Notes: generated by a model not told the origin, from the sequence alone. A stretch of 64,000 nt of DNA from Caulobacteraceae bacterium (GCA_027489335.1 JAIXZX010000004.1:1-64000); one strand, 5' to 3'; positions 1 through 8,100 are shown, counted from the first letter of the stretch. Translations and numbers: made by a program.

Positions 1-715
1 CGTCAAAGATCATCAGGACGTCATGCCGGTCGGCCACGACCCGCAGGCGGCGCAGCACCTCGTCATCGTGGATCAGCATGCCGCCGGCCCCCTGGATGCG
101 GGGTTCGACGATCAGGGCCGCGATCTCATAGCCCTTCTCGGCCAGCAGGGCGTCCAGTGCGGCCTCACTGTCGCGGTCCCGGGGCAGGGCGACCACATGC
201 TGGCTCGGCATCACCCCGGAAAACAGGCTGTGCATGCCCTCTTCCGGGTCGCAGATCGTCATGGTGGCCAGCGTGTCCCCATGATAGCCGCCGAGGAAGC
301 TGACGAACTTCGAGCGGCCAGATACGCCGCGATTGATCCAGAACTGGATCGCCATCTTCATGGCGATCTCCACCGAGACCGACCCGCTCTCCGCAAAGAA
401 GACGTGGTCGAGATCGCCGGGCAGCAGGGCGGCGAGGCGCCTCGCCAGGTCATAGGCCGGCGCATGGGCGAGGCCCCCGAACATCACATGCGGCGCGATG
501 GCCAGCTGATCGGCCACGGCCTTGGCGATATGGGGATGGTTGTAGCCGTGGCAGGCGGTCCACCAGCTGGCGATGCCGTCCACCAGCTCCCGGCCGTCCT
601 CCAGGATGATGCGCGCGCCTTCCGTCCGGGCGACGGGAAGAGGCGCAGGCGCGGTCTTCATCTGACAATAGGGCCGCCACACATGGGGGGCGCCGCGGTC
701 GAGCCAGTCGGTCAT
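1..715 (-). CDS. bioA: Adenosylmethionine-8-amino-7-oxononanoate aminotransferase (partial, C-terminus outside window)
   Basis: PLP-dependent aminotransferase of biotin synthesis, making 7,8-diaminopelargonate from KAPA with S-adenosylmethionine as amino donor in the cytoplasm. The first 238 residues are visible. They begin MTDWLDRGAPHVWRPY, carry the WWTACHGYNHP segment, the SGSVSVEMAMKMA helix and GGYHGDT, and the window ends exactly at the Asp of the IFD motif that contacts the PLP pyridine nitrogen. The PLP lysine lies outside. The ATG at 715 has an AAGGAGG ribosome site 5 nt upstream. It is divergent from bioF with only 64 bp between the starts, so the two share a promoter region. The identification is firm because the motifs and the bio neighbours agree. 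Confidence 0.96.
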   Translation of the reverse strand, partial: MTDWLDRGAPHVWRPYCQMKTAPAPLPVARTEGARIILEDGRELVDGIASWWTACHGYNHPHIAKAVADQLAIAPHVMFGGLAHAPAYDLARRLAALLPGDLDHVFFAESGSVSVEIAMKMAIQFWINRGVSGRSKFVSFLGGYHGDTLATMTICDPEEGMHSLFSGVMPSQHVVALPRDRDSEAALDALLAEKGYEIAALIVEPRIQGAGGMLIHDDEVLRRLRVVADRHDVLMIFD

Positions 716-779
716 GGAGGCCTCCTTCGCCAAGCAAGGGCGCTTTAACGCGGGCGCAGCCTCGTGCATACCGCGCCCC
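716..779. promoter_or_regulatory. Divergent bioA / bioF promoter region
   Basis: This 64-bp gap separates the divergent bioA and bioF starts and must carry both promoters. GGAGGCCTCC at 716-725 is palindromic and supplies the bioA ribosome site on the minus strand. No TTATNNATAA-type BioR operator is visible, and I could not assign convincing -35/-10 pairs. Confidence 0.5.
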
Positions 780-1934
780 GTGACCGACAGCCTCTCCGCC
801 TTCGCCGCCGCCAAGCTCGCCGACCTGGACGCCGCCCACCTGCGCCGTCGGTTGACGCCCACCCACCGGATCGATGGGCTGTGGGTGGAGCGGGACGGGC
901 GCCCCCTGCTGTCCTTCTCCTGCAACGACTATCTGAACCTGTCGCACCATCCCGCCGTGATCGAGGCCGCCGACGCCGCCCTGCGGGCCTACGGCGCCGG
1001 GGCCGGCGCCTCGCGGTTGGTGACCGGCGATCATCCGCTGCTGGGCGAGCTCGAGGCGCGGCTGGCTGCGTTCAAGGGGACCGAGGCCGCCTGCGTTTTC
1101 GGCTCCGGCTATCTGGCCAATGCCGGCCTGATCCCCACGGTGGTCGGTCCCGGCGACGGGGTGTTCGTCGATGAGCTGGCGCACGCCTGCATCTGGGCGG
1201 GCGCGCAGCTTTCGGGGGCCAGGATCATTCCCTTCGCCCACAACGACGTGGCCGATCTGGCAGCCAAGCTTGCCGTCGAGCGCGCTGGCCTGCGCCACGC
1301 CCTGATCGCCACTGACGGGGTCTTCTCCATGGACGGCGACCTCGCGCCGCTGGACGCGATCGGCGACCTGGCTCAGGCCCATGGCGGCTGGTTGCTGGTG
1401 GACGACGCTCACGGGCTCGGCGTTCTGGGGCAAGGCCGGGGAACGGCCGCCCTCTTCCCGGGCGTCCAGATCGACCTGGCCATGGGGACCTTGTCCAAGG
1501 CGGTCGGCGGCTATGGCGCCTATGTCTGCGCAAGCGGCCCGGTCATTGATCTGCTGCGCACCCGGGCGCGGACCTTCGTCTATTCCACCGGCTTGCCGCC
1601 CGCCAGCGCCGGGGCCGCCCTGGCCGCCCTGGACATCATCGCCGGCGACGCAGGGCTCACCGCCCGCCCCCTGGCCAAGGCCCGCCGGTTCACCACAGCG
1701 CTTGGCCTGCCGGAGGCCCAGAGCCCGATTGTGCCCGTGGTGCTGGGGGAGGCTGGCCGCACGCTGCGCGCCATGCAGGCCCTGGAGGCCCAGGGCTTCC
1801 TGGCCGTGGCCATCCGCCCACCCACTGTGCCGGCCGGGACCGCCCGCCTGCGGCTGGCCTTCACGGCCGCCCATGTCGACGCCGACATCGACCGCCTCGC
1901 CCTGGCCGTGGGCGCCCTGATGGAGACCGCCTGA
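780..1934 (+). CDS. bioF: 8-amino-7-oxononanoate synthase
   Basis: Joins pimeloyl-ACP (or pimeloyl-CoA) and L-alanine with loss of CO2 to give KAPA, the first committed step of biotin ring assembly. The 384-aa length is normal for the family. Visible signatures are SFSCNDYLNLSHHP near the N-terminus, the DDAHGLGVLG motif and the PLP lysine K240 in GTLSKAVGGYG. I chose GTG at 780; an in-frame ATG at 714 would overlap the bioA start codon and add 22 residues without family similarity. The stop overlaps the bioD start (TGATG), so the two are translationally coupled. Confidence 0.96.
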   Translation: MTDSLSAFAAAKLADLDAAHLRRRLTPTHRIDGLWVERDGRPLLSFSCNDYLNLSHHPAVIEAADAALRAYGAGAGASRLVTGDHPLLGELEARLAAFKGTEAACVFGSGYLANAGLIPTVVGPGDGVFVDELAHACIWAGAQLSGARIIPFAHNDVADLAAKLAVERAGLRHALIATDGVFSMDGDLAPLDAIGDLAQAHGGWLLVDDAHGLGVLGQGRGTAALFPGVQIDLAMGTLSKAVGGYGAYVCASGPVIDLLRTRARTFVYSTGLPPASAGAALAALDIIAGDAGLTARPLAKARRFTTALGLPEAQSPIVPVVLGEAGRTLRAMQALEAQGFLAVAIRPPTVPAGTARLRLAFTAAHVDADIDRLALAVGALMETA

Positions 1935-2593
1935 TGCGCGCCCTGTTCATCGCCGGGGCCCACACCGACGTGGGCAAAACCTACGCCGCCTGCGCCCTGA
2001 TCGCCGCAGCCCGCGCACATGGCCTAAGTGTCGAAGCCTTCAAGCCGGTGGTGAGCGGGATCGACCCAGACGACTGGGCTGAGAGCGATCCTGGCCGCCT
2101 TCTGGCCGCCCTGGGGCGGCCCCTGACGCCCGCCAATCTTGAGGCCATGTCGCCGCTGCGGTTCACTGCGGCCCTATCGCCGCCCATGGCCGCCCGGCTG
2201 GAGGGCCGGGATCTGCGCCTGAAGACGCTGGTGGACCTGTGCCAGACAGCGCTCTCGGCGGGCGCGCCTGACCTGATGCTGATCGAAGGCGCGGGCGGGG
2301 TCATGTCGCCCCTCAGTGAGGACGCCACCAACCTCGACCTGATGGCGGCCCTTGGTCTGCCCGTCGTCCTGGTGGGCGGCTCCTATCTCGGCGCCATCAG
2401 CCACACCCTGACGGCCGCAAAGGTGATCCAGGACCACGGCCTCACCCTGGCCGCCGTGGTGATCAGCCAGGACGCCAGCCCAGAGGCGCCGGATTTCACC
2501 GAAACGATCGGCGATGTGGCGCGCTTCCTGCCAGGGGTTCGCGTGGTTCCGGCCCCGCGCAATGGGCAGGACTGGGCCGGGACGCTTATCTGA
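1934..2593 (+). CDS. bioD: ATP-dependent dethiobiotin synthetase
   Basis: Closes the ureido ring of dethiobiotin from diaminopelargonate, CO2 and ATP. The 219-aa protein opens with the P-loop variant GAHTDVGKTY (Lys at residue 15), diagnostic of BioD, and has LIEGAGGVMSPL in the middle, the conserved Glu-Gly-Ala-Gly-Gly segment. It overlaps the bioF stop by one base and follows it in the pathway. With bioA divergent, three of the late biotin genes sit here; bioB is not visible and may lie beyond the left edge. Confidence 0.96.
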   Translation: MRALFIAGAHTDVGKTYAACALIAAARAHGLSVEAFKPVVSGIDPDDWAESDPGRLLAALGRPLTPANLEAMSPLRFTAALSPPMAARLEGRDLRLKTLVDLCQTALSAGAPDLMLIEGAGGVMSPLSEDATNLDLMAALGLPVVLVGGSYLGAISHTLTAAKVIQDHGLTLAAVVISQDASPEAPDFTETIGDVARFLPGVRVVPAPRNGQDWAGTLI

Positions 2594-2621
2594 CACCCAG
2601 ACGCCAAGGGAGCCGCCGAAC

Positions 2622-4043
2622 ATGCCGATCTCGCCCGCCTATCAGCCCGATCCGCAGTTCGTGACCCTGGGGGACGGCTTCTTTGATCCCGTGGCCCCCG
2701 CGGACTTTCCCCAGACGATCCTGCGCTATCGCAATGACCGGGCCGCGGAGTCGGTTGGGCTGGGCGAGCTCAGCGAGAGCGAGTGGATCGCCCATTTCGG
2801 TCGCTTTTCGCCCCTGCCAGGCAACATCGATCCGCCGGTGGCCATGCGCTATCACGGCCACCAGTTCCGCACCTACAACCCCGAGATCGGCGACGGCCGC
2901 GGCTTCCTGTTCGCCCAGCTCCGTGAGGCCGGAACGGGTCGGCTGCTGGACCTCGGCACCAAGGGGTCGGGCCAGACCCCCTGGTCGCGGTCGGGCGACG
3001 GCCGGCTGACGCTGAAAGGCGGGGTGCGGGAGGTGCTGGCCACCGCCCTGCTCGAGGCGCTTGGCGTGCCGACCTCGCGGTCCTTCTCGCTGATCGAGAC
3101 GGGCGAGGCCCTCGAGCGCAATGACGAGCCGAGCCCCACCCGGGGGGCGGCGCTGACCCGGCTCTCGCACAGCCATGTCCGGTTCGGGACCTTCCAGCGC
3201 CACGCCTTCGAGGAGGCCCCTGAGCGCATCAGCGCCCTGATCGACCACGTCATCACCCACTACTATCCCGAGATCGAGGGGGCGGAAGATCGCCCGGCCG
3301 CCCTGCTGGCGGCGGTGAGTGGAAAGATGGCGCGGTTGGCGGCGTCCTGGATGGCGGCGGGCTTCGTCCACGGGGTGCTCAACACCGACAATATGAACAT
3401 CACCGGCGAGAGCTTCGACTACGGCCCCTACCGGTTCCTGCCGCGCAACGATCCCAACTTTGTCGCCGCCTACTTCGACCACAGCGGCCTCTACAGCTTT
3501 GGCCGTCAGGCCGAGGCGGTGTTCTGGAACCTGCGGCAGCTGGGCGGCTGCTTCTCCCTCGTCAGTCCGCCCGAACCCCTGGTCGAGGCGTTGAACGGGT
3601 TTGCGGGCCACTACCGGGGCGAGCTGGCGGCCGCCATGGGCCGCAGGCTGGGCGTGCGCAGCCAGGGCGCCGAGGCCGACTCCAGCCTCGCCCAGGCAGC
3701 GTTCCAGGCGCTGGCGGCGGGCGGCGAGCCCCTGCGCTGGGAGCCCTTCTTCTTCGACTGGTTCGGCGGTGAAGAGGCCCGCGCCCTGGCGGGCGTCCGC
3801 GGCGACATCTATCGCCAGACCGCCTTTGAGGACTTCCGTGCGCAGCTGGCCACCTTCGAGCCGGTTAGGCCTGATGCGATTTCACATCCCTATTTCGCCG
3901 CGCCTGAGCCTCAGGAGCTGATCTACGACGAGATCGAAGCGATCTGGGCGCGGATCGATCAGGCCGATGACTGGAGCGCCTTTGAGGCCAAGCTCGCGGC
4001 GATCGAGACCGCCCGGCAGGCCTATAGTCTGAGCGAGGACTAA
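2622..4043 (+). CDS. selO: Protein adenylyltransferase SelO (YdiU / UPF0061 family)
   Basis: SelO proteins have an inverted-ATP pseudokinase fold and transfer AMP to Ser, Thr or Tyr residues of target proteins; in other organisms they are linked to redox homeostasis. The 473-aa product has the family hallmarks: QFRTYNPEIGDGRG-like N-terminal segment, DLGTKGSGQTPWSR (nucleotide-binding Lys region), LKGGVREVLATALLEALGVP and the metal/catalytic HGVLNTDNMNITG loop. The length fits bacterial SelO. The ATG at 2622 has AGGGAG upstream; an earlier in-frame ATG would start inside bioD. It lies 28 bp after bioD and may be read through from it. Its stop overlaps the convergent EamA gene by 4 bp. Confidence 0.94.
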   Translation: MPISPAYQPDPQFVTLGDGFFDPVAPADFPQTILRYRNDRAAESVGLGELSESEWIAHFGRFSPLPGNIDPPVAMRYHGHQFRTYNPEIGDGRGFLFAQLREAGTGRLLDLGTKGSGQTPWSRSGDGRLTLKGGVREVLATALLEALGVPTSRSFSLIETGEALERNDEPSPTRGAALTRLSHSHVRFGTFQRHAFEEAPERISALIDHVITHYYPEIEGAEDRPAALLAAVSGKMARLAASWMAAGFVHGVLNTDNMNITGESFDYGPYRFLPRNDPNFVAAYFDHSGLYSFGRQAEAVFWNLRQLGGCFSLVSPPEPLVEALNGFAGHYRGELAAAMGRRLGVRSQGAEADSSLAQAAFQALAAGGEPLRWEPFFFDWFGGEEARALAGVRGDIYRQTAFEDFRAQLATFEPVRPDAISHPYFAAPEPQELIYDEIEAIWARIDQADDWSAFEAKLAAIETARQAYSLSED

Positions 4044-4954
4044 AGCGGCTTCGGCGCGCTGGCTGCCGGAACCCGGGGCGGTCTCGCGCTCCATTGGGCC
4101 AGCGCCACACCGGCCAGGGTGACGGCGCCGCCCAGAGCCTGGAGGGGACCCAGCGCCTCGGCGAACAGGAGCCAGCCGGCGGCGGCGGCCACCACGGGCT
4201 GGATCAGGACTACGACGGACGCGGTGGCCGGCGGCAGGCGCCCCAGGGCCCAGGCGATGGCGCCTTGTCCTGCCACGTGCAGAACGCCAAGGCCGACGCA
4301 GGCCGCCCAGCCGCCGAGACTGGCGGGGATCACGCTCTCCCCCAGCAAAAGAGCCGCGCCCAGCAGGAGGGGCGCGCCGGTCAGGCTCGACCAGAACATG
4401 ATCTTCAAGGCCGCCTCGGTCCGCCGCGCGGCGCTCACCGCCAGGAAGTAAAAGGCGTACCAGAGCGCCGTCAACGCGGCGGCGGCGTTGCCGAGGCCAG
4501 GCGCGGGCCCGACTGCCCCGCTGCGAGCTGCGGCCATGGTGAAGGCGCCGGCCAGGGCCAGGGTCACGGCCAGCAGGAACAGCTTGCGGGGCGTCTGGCG
4601 CAGGAAGATCCAGGCGAAAGCCGTCACCACCACCGGTGTCAGATTGGTCAGCACCGTGGCGTTGGCCACCGAGGTGAGCGCGATGCCGTAGTGCCAGAAG
4701 CCCAGATCCAGGGCGAACATCACCCCGGCGATCATGGCCAGCCGCGAGGGCGCGCGGCCAAGGCCTGCGCCCGCCCGCCGGGTCATCAGGGCCAGCAGCG
4801 GCAGGGCGAAGGCCAGCCGCCAGAAGCCGGCGGCGGCCGAGCCGGTGTCGGACAGGCGCACCAGGATTGGCACGAAACCGATGACGACGGCGCCGAAGAT
4901 CAGCACCCCCAGGGCGCGGCCGTCGCTGGTCTGCGGGGCTTGCGGGGTGGTCAC
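4040..4954 (-). CDS. DMT-superfamily transporter with two EamA domains
   Basis: A 304-aa inner-membrane protein with about ten hydrophobic helices in two repeated EamA halves, starting LGVLIFGAVVIGFVPILVRL and with LPPATASVVVLIQPVVAA in the second half, typical of drug/metabolite exporters. The substrate cannot be told from sequence. The start is GTG at 4954, overlapping the gluQ stop as GTGA, so it is translated as the second gene of a gluQ-EamA operon. The C-terminus converges on selO with a 4-bp overlap. The annotation is secure at family level only. Confidence 0.88.
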   Translation of the reverse strand: MTTPQAPQTSDGRALGVLIFGAVVIGFVPILVRLSDTGSAAAGFWRLAFALPLLALMTRRAGAGLGRAPSRLAMIAGVMFALDLGFWHYGIALTSVANATVLTNLTPVVVTAFAWIFLRQTPRKLFLLAVTLALAGAFTMAAARSGAVGPAPGLGNAAAALTALWYAFYFLAVSAARRTEAALKIMFWSSLTGAPLLLGAALLLGESVIPASLGGWAACVGLGVLHVAGQGAIAWALGRLPPATASVVVLIQPVVAAAAGWLLFAEALGPLQALGGAVTLAGVALAQWSARPPRVPAASAPKPL

Positions 4955-5802
4955 AGGCCCATCTCCTGGCGCAACTGCTCGGGCGTGAGGCCCGCGACGC
5001 GTAGCGCCTGCAGGGTCTCGGCCCGGTCACGCTTGGCGTAGCGCTTCCCGTCTGGTCCCGCCAGCAGCCGATGGTGGCGGTAGACCGGCGTCGGCAGGGC
5101 GAGCAGAGCCTGCAACAGGCGCTGGACATGGGCGGCCTCGAAGAGGTCACAGCCGCGGATGACGTGGGTGACGCCTTGCAGGGCGTCGTCGATCACCACG
5201 GCCAGATGGTAGGCCACGCCCACATCCTTGCGCGCCAGCACCACGTCGCCGCCGAGTTCGGGCCGGGCCCCGATCAGGCCGCTCTCGCCGTTCGGCCCCT
5301 GGCCCTCTTCCAGGAAGGAGAGGTCCTCGAACCCGCCCAGGCGGACGTGGGCGGCGTCGAGGGAGAGCCGCCAGGCGAAGGCTTCACCTCGGGCCAGGCG
5401 TTCGGCCTCTTCGCCCGCGGGAAGAGGGGCGCTGCGGAAGGTGTCCATGGCGCCGTGCGGCGCGCTGGCCATCGCCTGGGCGACCTCCTTGCGCGTGCGG
5501 AAGCAGCGATAGACGAGGCCGTCGGCCGCAAGGCGCGAAAGCGCGGCCTCATAATCGTCGAGGTGTTCAGACTGGCGCCGCACAGGCTCAGGCCAGGTGA
5601 TCCCCAGCCAGGCCAGATCTTCGGAGATGGCCGCCTCGAACTCTGATCGCGCGCGGGTGGCGTCGATGTCCTCGATCCGTAGCAGAAGGGTTCCACCGGC
5701 CGCCTGCGCCGCCTCATAGGCCAGCAGGGCCGAATAGGCGTGCCCCCGGTGCAGCAGGCCGGTGGGGGAGGGGGCGAAACGGGTGACGAAGGGCGCGCTC
5801 AC
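4951..5802 (-). CDS. gluQ: Glutamyl-Q tRNA(Asp) synthetase
   Basis: A truncated glutamyl-tRNA synthetase paralogue lacking the anticodon-binding domain. The family attaches glutamate to the queuosine base at position 34 of tRNA(Asp). At 283 aa it has the family length and opens with FAPSPTGLLHRGHAYSAL (HIGH motif as HRGH), then LLRIEDIDATRA and GKRYAKRD in place of KMSKS. The E. coli enzyme binds zinc through Cys, Cys, Tyr and Cys; here the region reads VYRCFRTRKEV with a single Cys, so the zinc site looks lost. I chose GTG at 5802 because the family begins directly before the SAPFVTRFAPSPTG segment. It is coupled to the downstream EamA gene. Confidence 0.93.
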   Translation of the reverse strand: MSAPFVTRFAPSPTGLLHRGHAYSALLAYEAAQAAGGTLLLRIEDIDATRARSEFEAAISEDLAWLGITWPEPVRRQSEHLDDYEAALSRLAADGLVYRCFRTRKEVAQAMASAPHGAMDTFRSAPLPAGEEAERLARGEAFAWRLSLDAAHVRLGGFEDLSFLEEGQGPNGESGLIGARPELGGDVVLARKDVGVAYHLAVVIDDALQGVTHVIRGCDLFEAAHVQRLLQALLALPTPVYRHHRLLAGPDGKRYAKRDRAETLQALRVAGLTPEQLRQEMGL

Positions 5803-5818
5803 CCCAAGGGCTCTAGCC

Positions 5819-6442
5819 CTAGAGGCCCTTGGCGAACACCCCCACATGGGCGAGCACCCCGCGCAGGAAGGCCTCCTCGCCGCCCAGGGCTTCCTTGAGG
5901 GGCTCGAATTGCTTGAAGCTGGTCATCTCGGCCAGTCCATGGGCGGCGCACCAGCAGGCGATGGTGGCGAGCTCCAGGCCGATCTCGTCGCTGGGGTCGG
6001 CGCCGGCGGAGATCAGCACCTCCCGAACCCGGCGATAGGCGCTCTCCTCATTCTCCAGCACATGGGCGGGCATGTCGGCCTTGTCCCGGGAGCAATCGTA
6101 CATCACCCGGTAGAGGTCGGGGTGCTGGCTGGCGAAGCAGACATAGGCGACCCCCAGCTCCCGCACCCGATCGGGGGGAGAGGTATGGGCGTCCCGGGCG
6201 GCCTGGAAGGCCAGATCGAGCTTCTCCCAGCCCTCGTGGGCCACGGCGTCGAGCAGTTCGCTCTTGTCCTTGAAGTGGTGATAGGGCGCGGCCGGACTGA
6301 CGCCAGCCTCCCGCGCCACGGCGCGCAGAGACAGGGCCTGGGCGCCTTCCTTCTCCAGGAGGCGGCAGGCGGCCTCCACCAGGGCGCGGCGCAGATCGCC
6401 GTGGTGATAGGGGCGCGACTCGGGGACTTCAGATTCTCTCAT
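5819..6442 (-). CDS. TetR/AcrR-family transcriptional repressor
   Basis: A 207-aa regulator with an N-terminal TetR helix-turn-helix at about residues 12-60: YHHGDLRRALVEAACRLL, then LSLRAVAREAGVSPAAPYHHF, the classic recognition helix ending. The C-terminal ligand and dimer domain resembles the WHG-type TetR_C domain. The ligand is unknown. An inverted repeat ATTAC-N7-GTAAT begins within the start codon region (6441-6457), so self-repression is likely. It is divergent from the 37-aa membrane peptide gene and lies just upstream of gluQ on the same strand (16 bp gap), so it may lead that operon. Confidence 0.9.
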   Translation of the reverse strand: MRESEVPESRPYHHGDLRRALVEAACRLLEKEGAQALSLRAVAREAGVSPAAPYHHFKDKSELLDAVAHEGWEKLDLAFQAARDAHTSPPDRVRELGVAYVCFASQHPDLYRVMYDCSRDKADMPAHVLENEESAYRRVREVLISAGADPSDEIGLELATIACWCAAHGLAEMTSFKQFEPLKEALGGEEAFLRGVLAHVGVFAKGL

Positions 6443-6457
6443 TACGCCGAGTGTAAT
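6441..6457. promoter_or_regulatory. Candidate TetR operator, ATTAC-N7-GTAAT
   Basis: Perfect 5-bp arms (6441-6445 and 6453-6457) separated by 7 bp directly abut the TetR start codon at 6440-6442. The size and place suit a TetR autoregulatory operator. Assignment to this regulator is inference from position. Confidence 0.45.
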
Positions 6458-6485
6458 TCTCTATCTGATCGCCGTAAAGATCATC

Positions 6486-6513
6486 TTGACGCCGCTTAGA
6501 TGTGCGCTATCTT
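6486..6513 (+). promoter_or_regulatory. Sigma-70-type promoter of the 37-aa peptide gene
   Basis: TTGACG (6486-6491), 16 bp, TATCTT (6508-6513). The predicted start site is about 55 bp before the ATG at 6577. It is the best-looking housekeeping promoter in this part of the window. Confidence 0.5.
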
Positions 6514-6576
6514 AGCGTTGTTCAAATAAGAAACCCGCCCCCCTCCCCGGGGGCTCCAACTCACAAGGTGTGTGTC

Positions 6577-6690
6577 ATGTCTCTCGCTTCCCTGTCGGCC
6601 GCCGAACGCGTCTTTGATCGCATCACCCCGGCCCTGTTCGTGGTGCTCAGCCTCGCCCTGGTGGGCGCGCTGTTCGGCGCCTTCGCCTGA
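6577..6690 (+). CDS. Small single-pass membrane protein, 37 aa, function unknown
   Basis: The reading frame from ATG 6577 gives a 37-residue peptide: a short polar amphipathic start (MSLASLSAAERVFDRI) followed by one hydrophobic helix of about 20 residues ending in a Gly-Ala-Phe-Ala tail. An AAGGTG ribosome site lies 8 nt upstream. A sigma-70-like promoter (6486-6513) and a strong intrinsic terminator (6722-6751) bracket it, so it looks like a monocistronic gene rather than a chance frame. An earlier in-frame start at 6502 would add residues with no hydrophobic or conserved character. I recognise no family. Location in the inner membrane is inferred from hydrophobicity only. Confidence 0.6.
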   Translation: MSLASLSAAERVFDRITPALFVVLSLALVGALFGAFA

Positions 6691-6721
6691 GGGCGACCTT
6701 TTTCTCCCAGTCTGTCGCCTT

Positions 6722-6751
6722 GAGGGGGCCCTATGGGTCCCCTCTTTTTTT
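6722..6751 (+). terminator. Intrinsic terminator after the 37-aa peptide gene
   Basis: Stem GAGGGG / CCCCTC continuing through a G-T pair to CCC / GGG around a TAT loop (6722-6744), followed by seven T residues. It sits 31 bp after the stop codon of the small gene. Confidence 0.85.
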
Positions 6752-6914
6752 GTGCGTGCATCCCGCCGCACGACGCCATGGAGCCGTCACAGAATCGCGA
6801 CTATGGTGAGGGGGTTCTGGGTCTCCCAGGGCACACGAGAGGGAGGATCTGCGTCTTCAGTCTCAGTGCATTTGACATAGGGCGTTTGGCGCCCCTGCCG
6901 TGGGCGTTCCGGCG

Positions 6915-7475
6915 ATGCAGGTGATCCAGCATCCCCCGTCGGGCTGGCCGGCCCTCGTACTCAACGCCGACTATCGGCCGCTCAGCTATTATCCCCTGTC
7001 GGTCTGGCCCTGGCAGGAAGTGATCAAGGCGGTGTTCCTGGATCGGGTCGACGTGGTCTCGACCTACGACCATATGATCCGCTCCCCCTCCTTCTCCATG
7101 CGTCTGCCCAGCGTCGTCGCGCTGAAGAGCTATGTCACGCAGGACCGCCCGCCGGCCTTCACCCGCTTCAACCTGTTTCTCCGCGACGGCTTCGCCTGCC
7201 AGTACTGCCGCTCGGGCGAAGACCTGACCTTCGACCACGTGGTGCCGCGCTCGAGGGGCGGCCGCACCAGCTGGGAGAACATCGTCACCGCCTGCGCCCC
7301 CTGCAATCTCGCCAAGGGCGGACGCACCCCGCTGGAGGCTGGCATGCGGCCGCTCATGGCGCCGCGCCGTCCCCAGGCCCATGAGCTGCAGGAGCGGGGC
7401 CGCCGCTTCCCGCCCAACTACCTCCACCAGAGCTGGCTGGATTACCTATACTGGGACATTGAGCTGGAAGCCTGA
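6915..7475 (+). CDS. HNH endonuclease family protein
   Basis: A 186-aa protein with an HNH nuclease domain: zinc knuckle Cys95-x2-Cys98 (FACQYC), the DH pair of the catalytic motif at 107-108 (TFDHVVPRSRGG), and the second knuckle Cys127-x2-Cys130 (CAPCN). The N-terminal 80 residues, with LVLNADYRPLSYYPLS, are typical of this free-standing chromosomal HNH family of alphaproteobacteria. Its cellular role is not established; it need not be a mobile homing enzyme. ATG 6915 is preferred to an in-frame GTG at 6900 because family similarity begins at MQVIQHP. No toxin, phage or restriction partner is adjacent. Confidence 0.9.
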   Translation: MQVIQHPPSGWPALVLNADYRPLSYYPLSVWPWQEVIKAVFLDRVDVVSTYDHMIRSPSFSMRLPSVVALKSYVTQDRPPAFTRFNLFLRDGFACQYCRSGEDLTFDHVVPRSRGGRTSWENIVTACAPCNLAKGGRTPLEAGMRPLMAPRRPQAHELQERGRRFPPNYLHQSWLDYLYWDIELEA

Positions 7476-7569
7476 GGCGGCGGTCTGAGGAGACGCGCTA
7501 AAGGCGAACGCTATTGACCTGCTCGCGCATATCGTGTGGGGTCCCCACTCAGCGGGGGAATCCAAAAAC

Positions 7570-7893
7570 ATGCGTACTGTAAATATCGCGGCCGTATTGG
7601 CGGCCTGCGTTGCGCTTTCTGCCTGCGCGACAAATCAGAAAGTTTCAGTAAACCAACTAGGTGATGAGCATCTTAGCTGTGCTCAAATCGTATCTCAGGA
7701 CCGGCAGCTTGATGAGGTTCTTGAGAAGGCACAGAATAATAAAGGTGTCAGCACTGCGAATGTCGCAGCTGTTATTTTCTTCTGGCCAGCAGCCGTCGGA
7801 AATTACATGGACGCCGATAAGGCCGAGCAACTGGTGACGCGACGCAAGACCGTCCTCGCAGACATGTATGCCAAGAAGGGCTGTTCGGCTTAG
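7570..7893 (+). CDS. Small putative lipoprotein, AT-rich gene
   Basis: A 107-aa protein with a lipoprotein signal peptide; the lipobox is LSAC with the modified Cys at residue 19. The mature part contains a short hydrophobic stretch VAAVIFFWPAAVGNYM and ends ADMYAKKGC. Similar small lipoproteins with the FFWPAAVGNYMDA segment occur widely in proteobacteria; no function is known to me. Base use is unlike its neighbours: many A/T-ending codons (AAT AAT AAA, GTT, TCA) in a region otherwise strongly G/C-ending, which suggests recent acquisition or relaxed selection. ATG 7570 is chosen because the signal peptide begins there. Confidence 0.8.
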   Translation: MRTVNIAAVLAACVALSACATNQKVSVNQLGDEHLSCAQIVSQDRQLDEVLEKAQNNKGVSTANVAAVIFFWPAAVGNYMDADKAEQLVTRRKTVLADMYAKKGCSA

Positions 7894-8100
7894 TCATGCG
7901 TCGCGTCGCGACATAAAGCCGGCGGAATCTTCAGGGGACTCGGGCCGTCATGAGGCGGCTTGAGTTCCCTCCCACTCGACCCTGGGCCATCGGCCCTCGG
8001 CCCGCCAACCGCTTCACGTCCTTGAACCTCCGCCGAGCTTGAGCGTTCGCCATGGTGGCGCTTTGGCAGTTCCCGCCTGCGCCAGCGCCATACGGGCGTC

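Noticed and set aside
450..1874. Very long open frame on the minus strand across bioF, and similar long frames opposite most genes
   Set aside because: High-GC genes with G/C-ending codons leave long stop-free frames on the other strand. The composition (Gly, Arg, Gln, His rich) has no family character and the sense genes are firmly identified.
6900..7475. HNH protein as a homing endonuclease or phage gene
   Set aside because: No intron, intein or phage context is present; the family is a common stand-alone chromosomal one.
7894..8100. Possible RNA gene or decayed gene upstream of the BCCT transporter
   Set aside because: I found no conserved RNA motif, no coding frame with a ribosome site and no clear repeat in this 207-bp gap.
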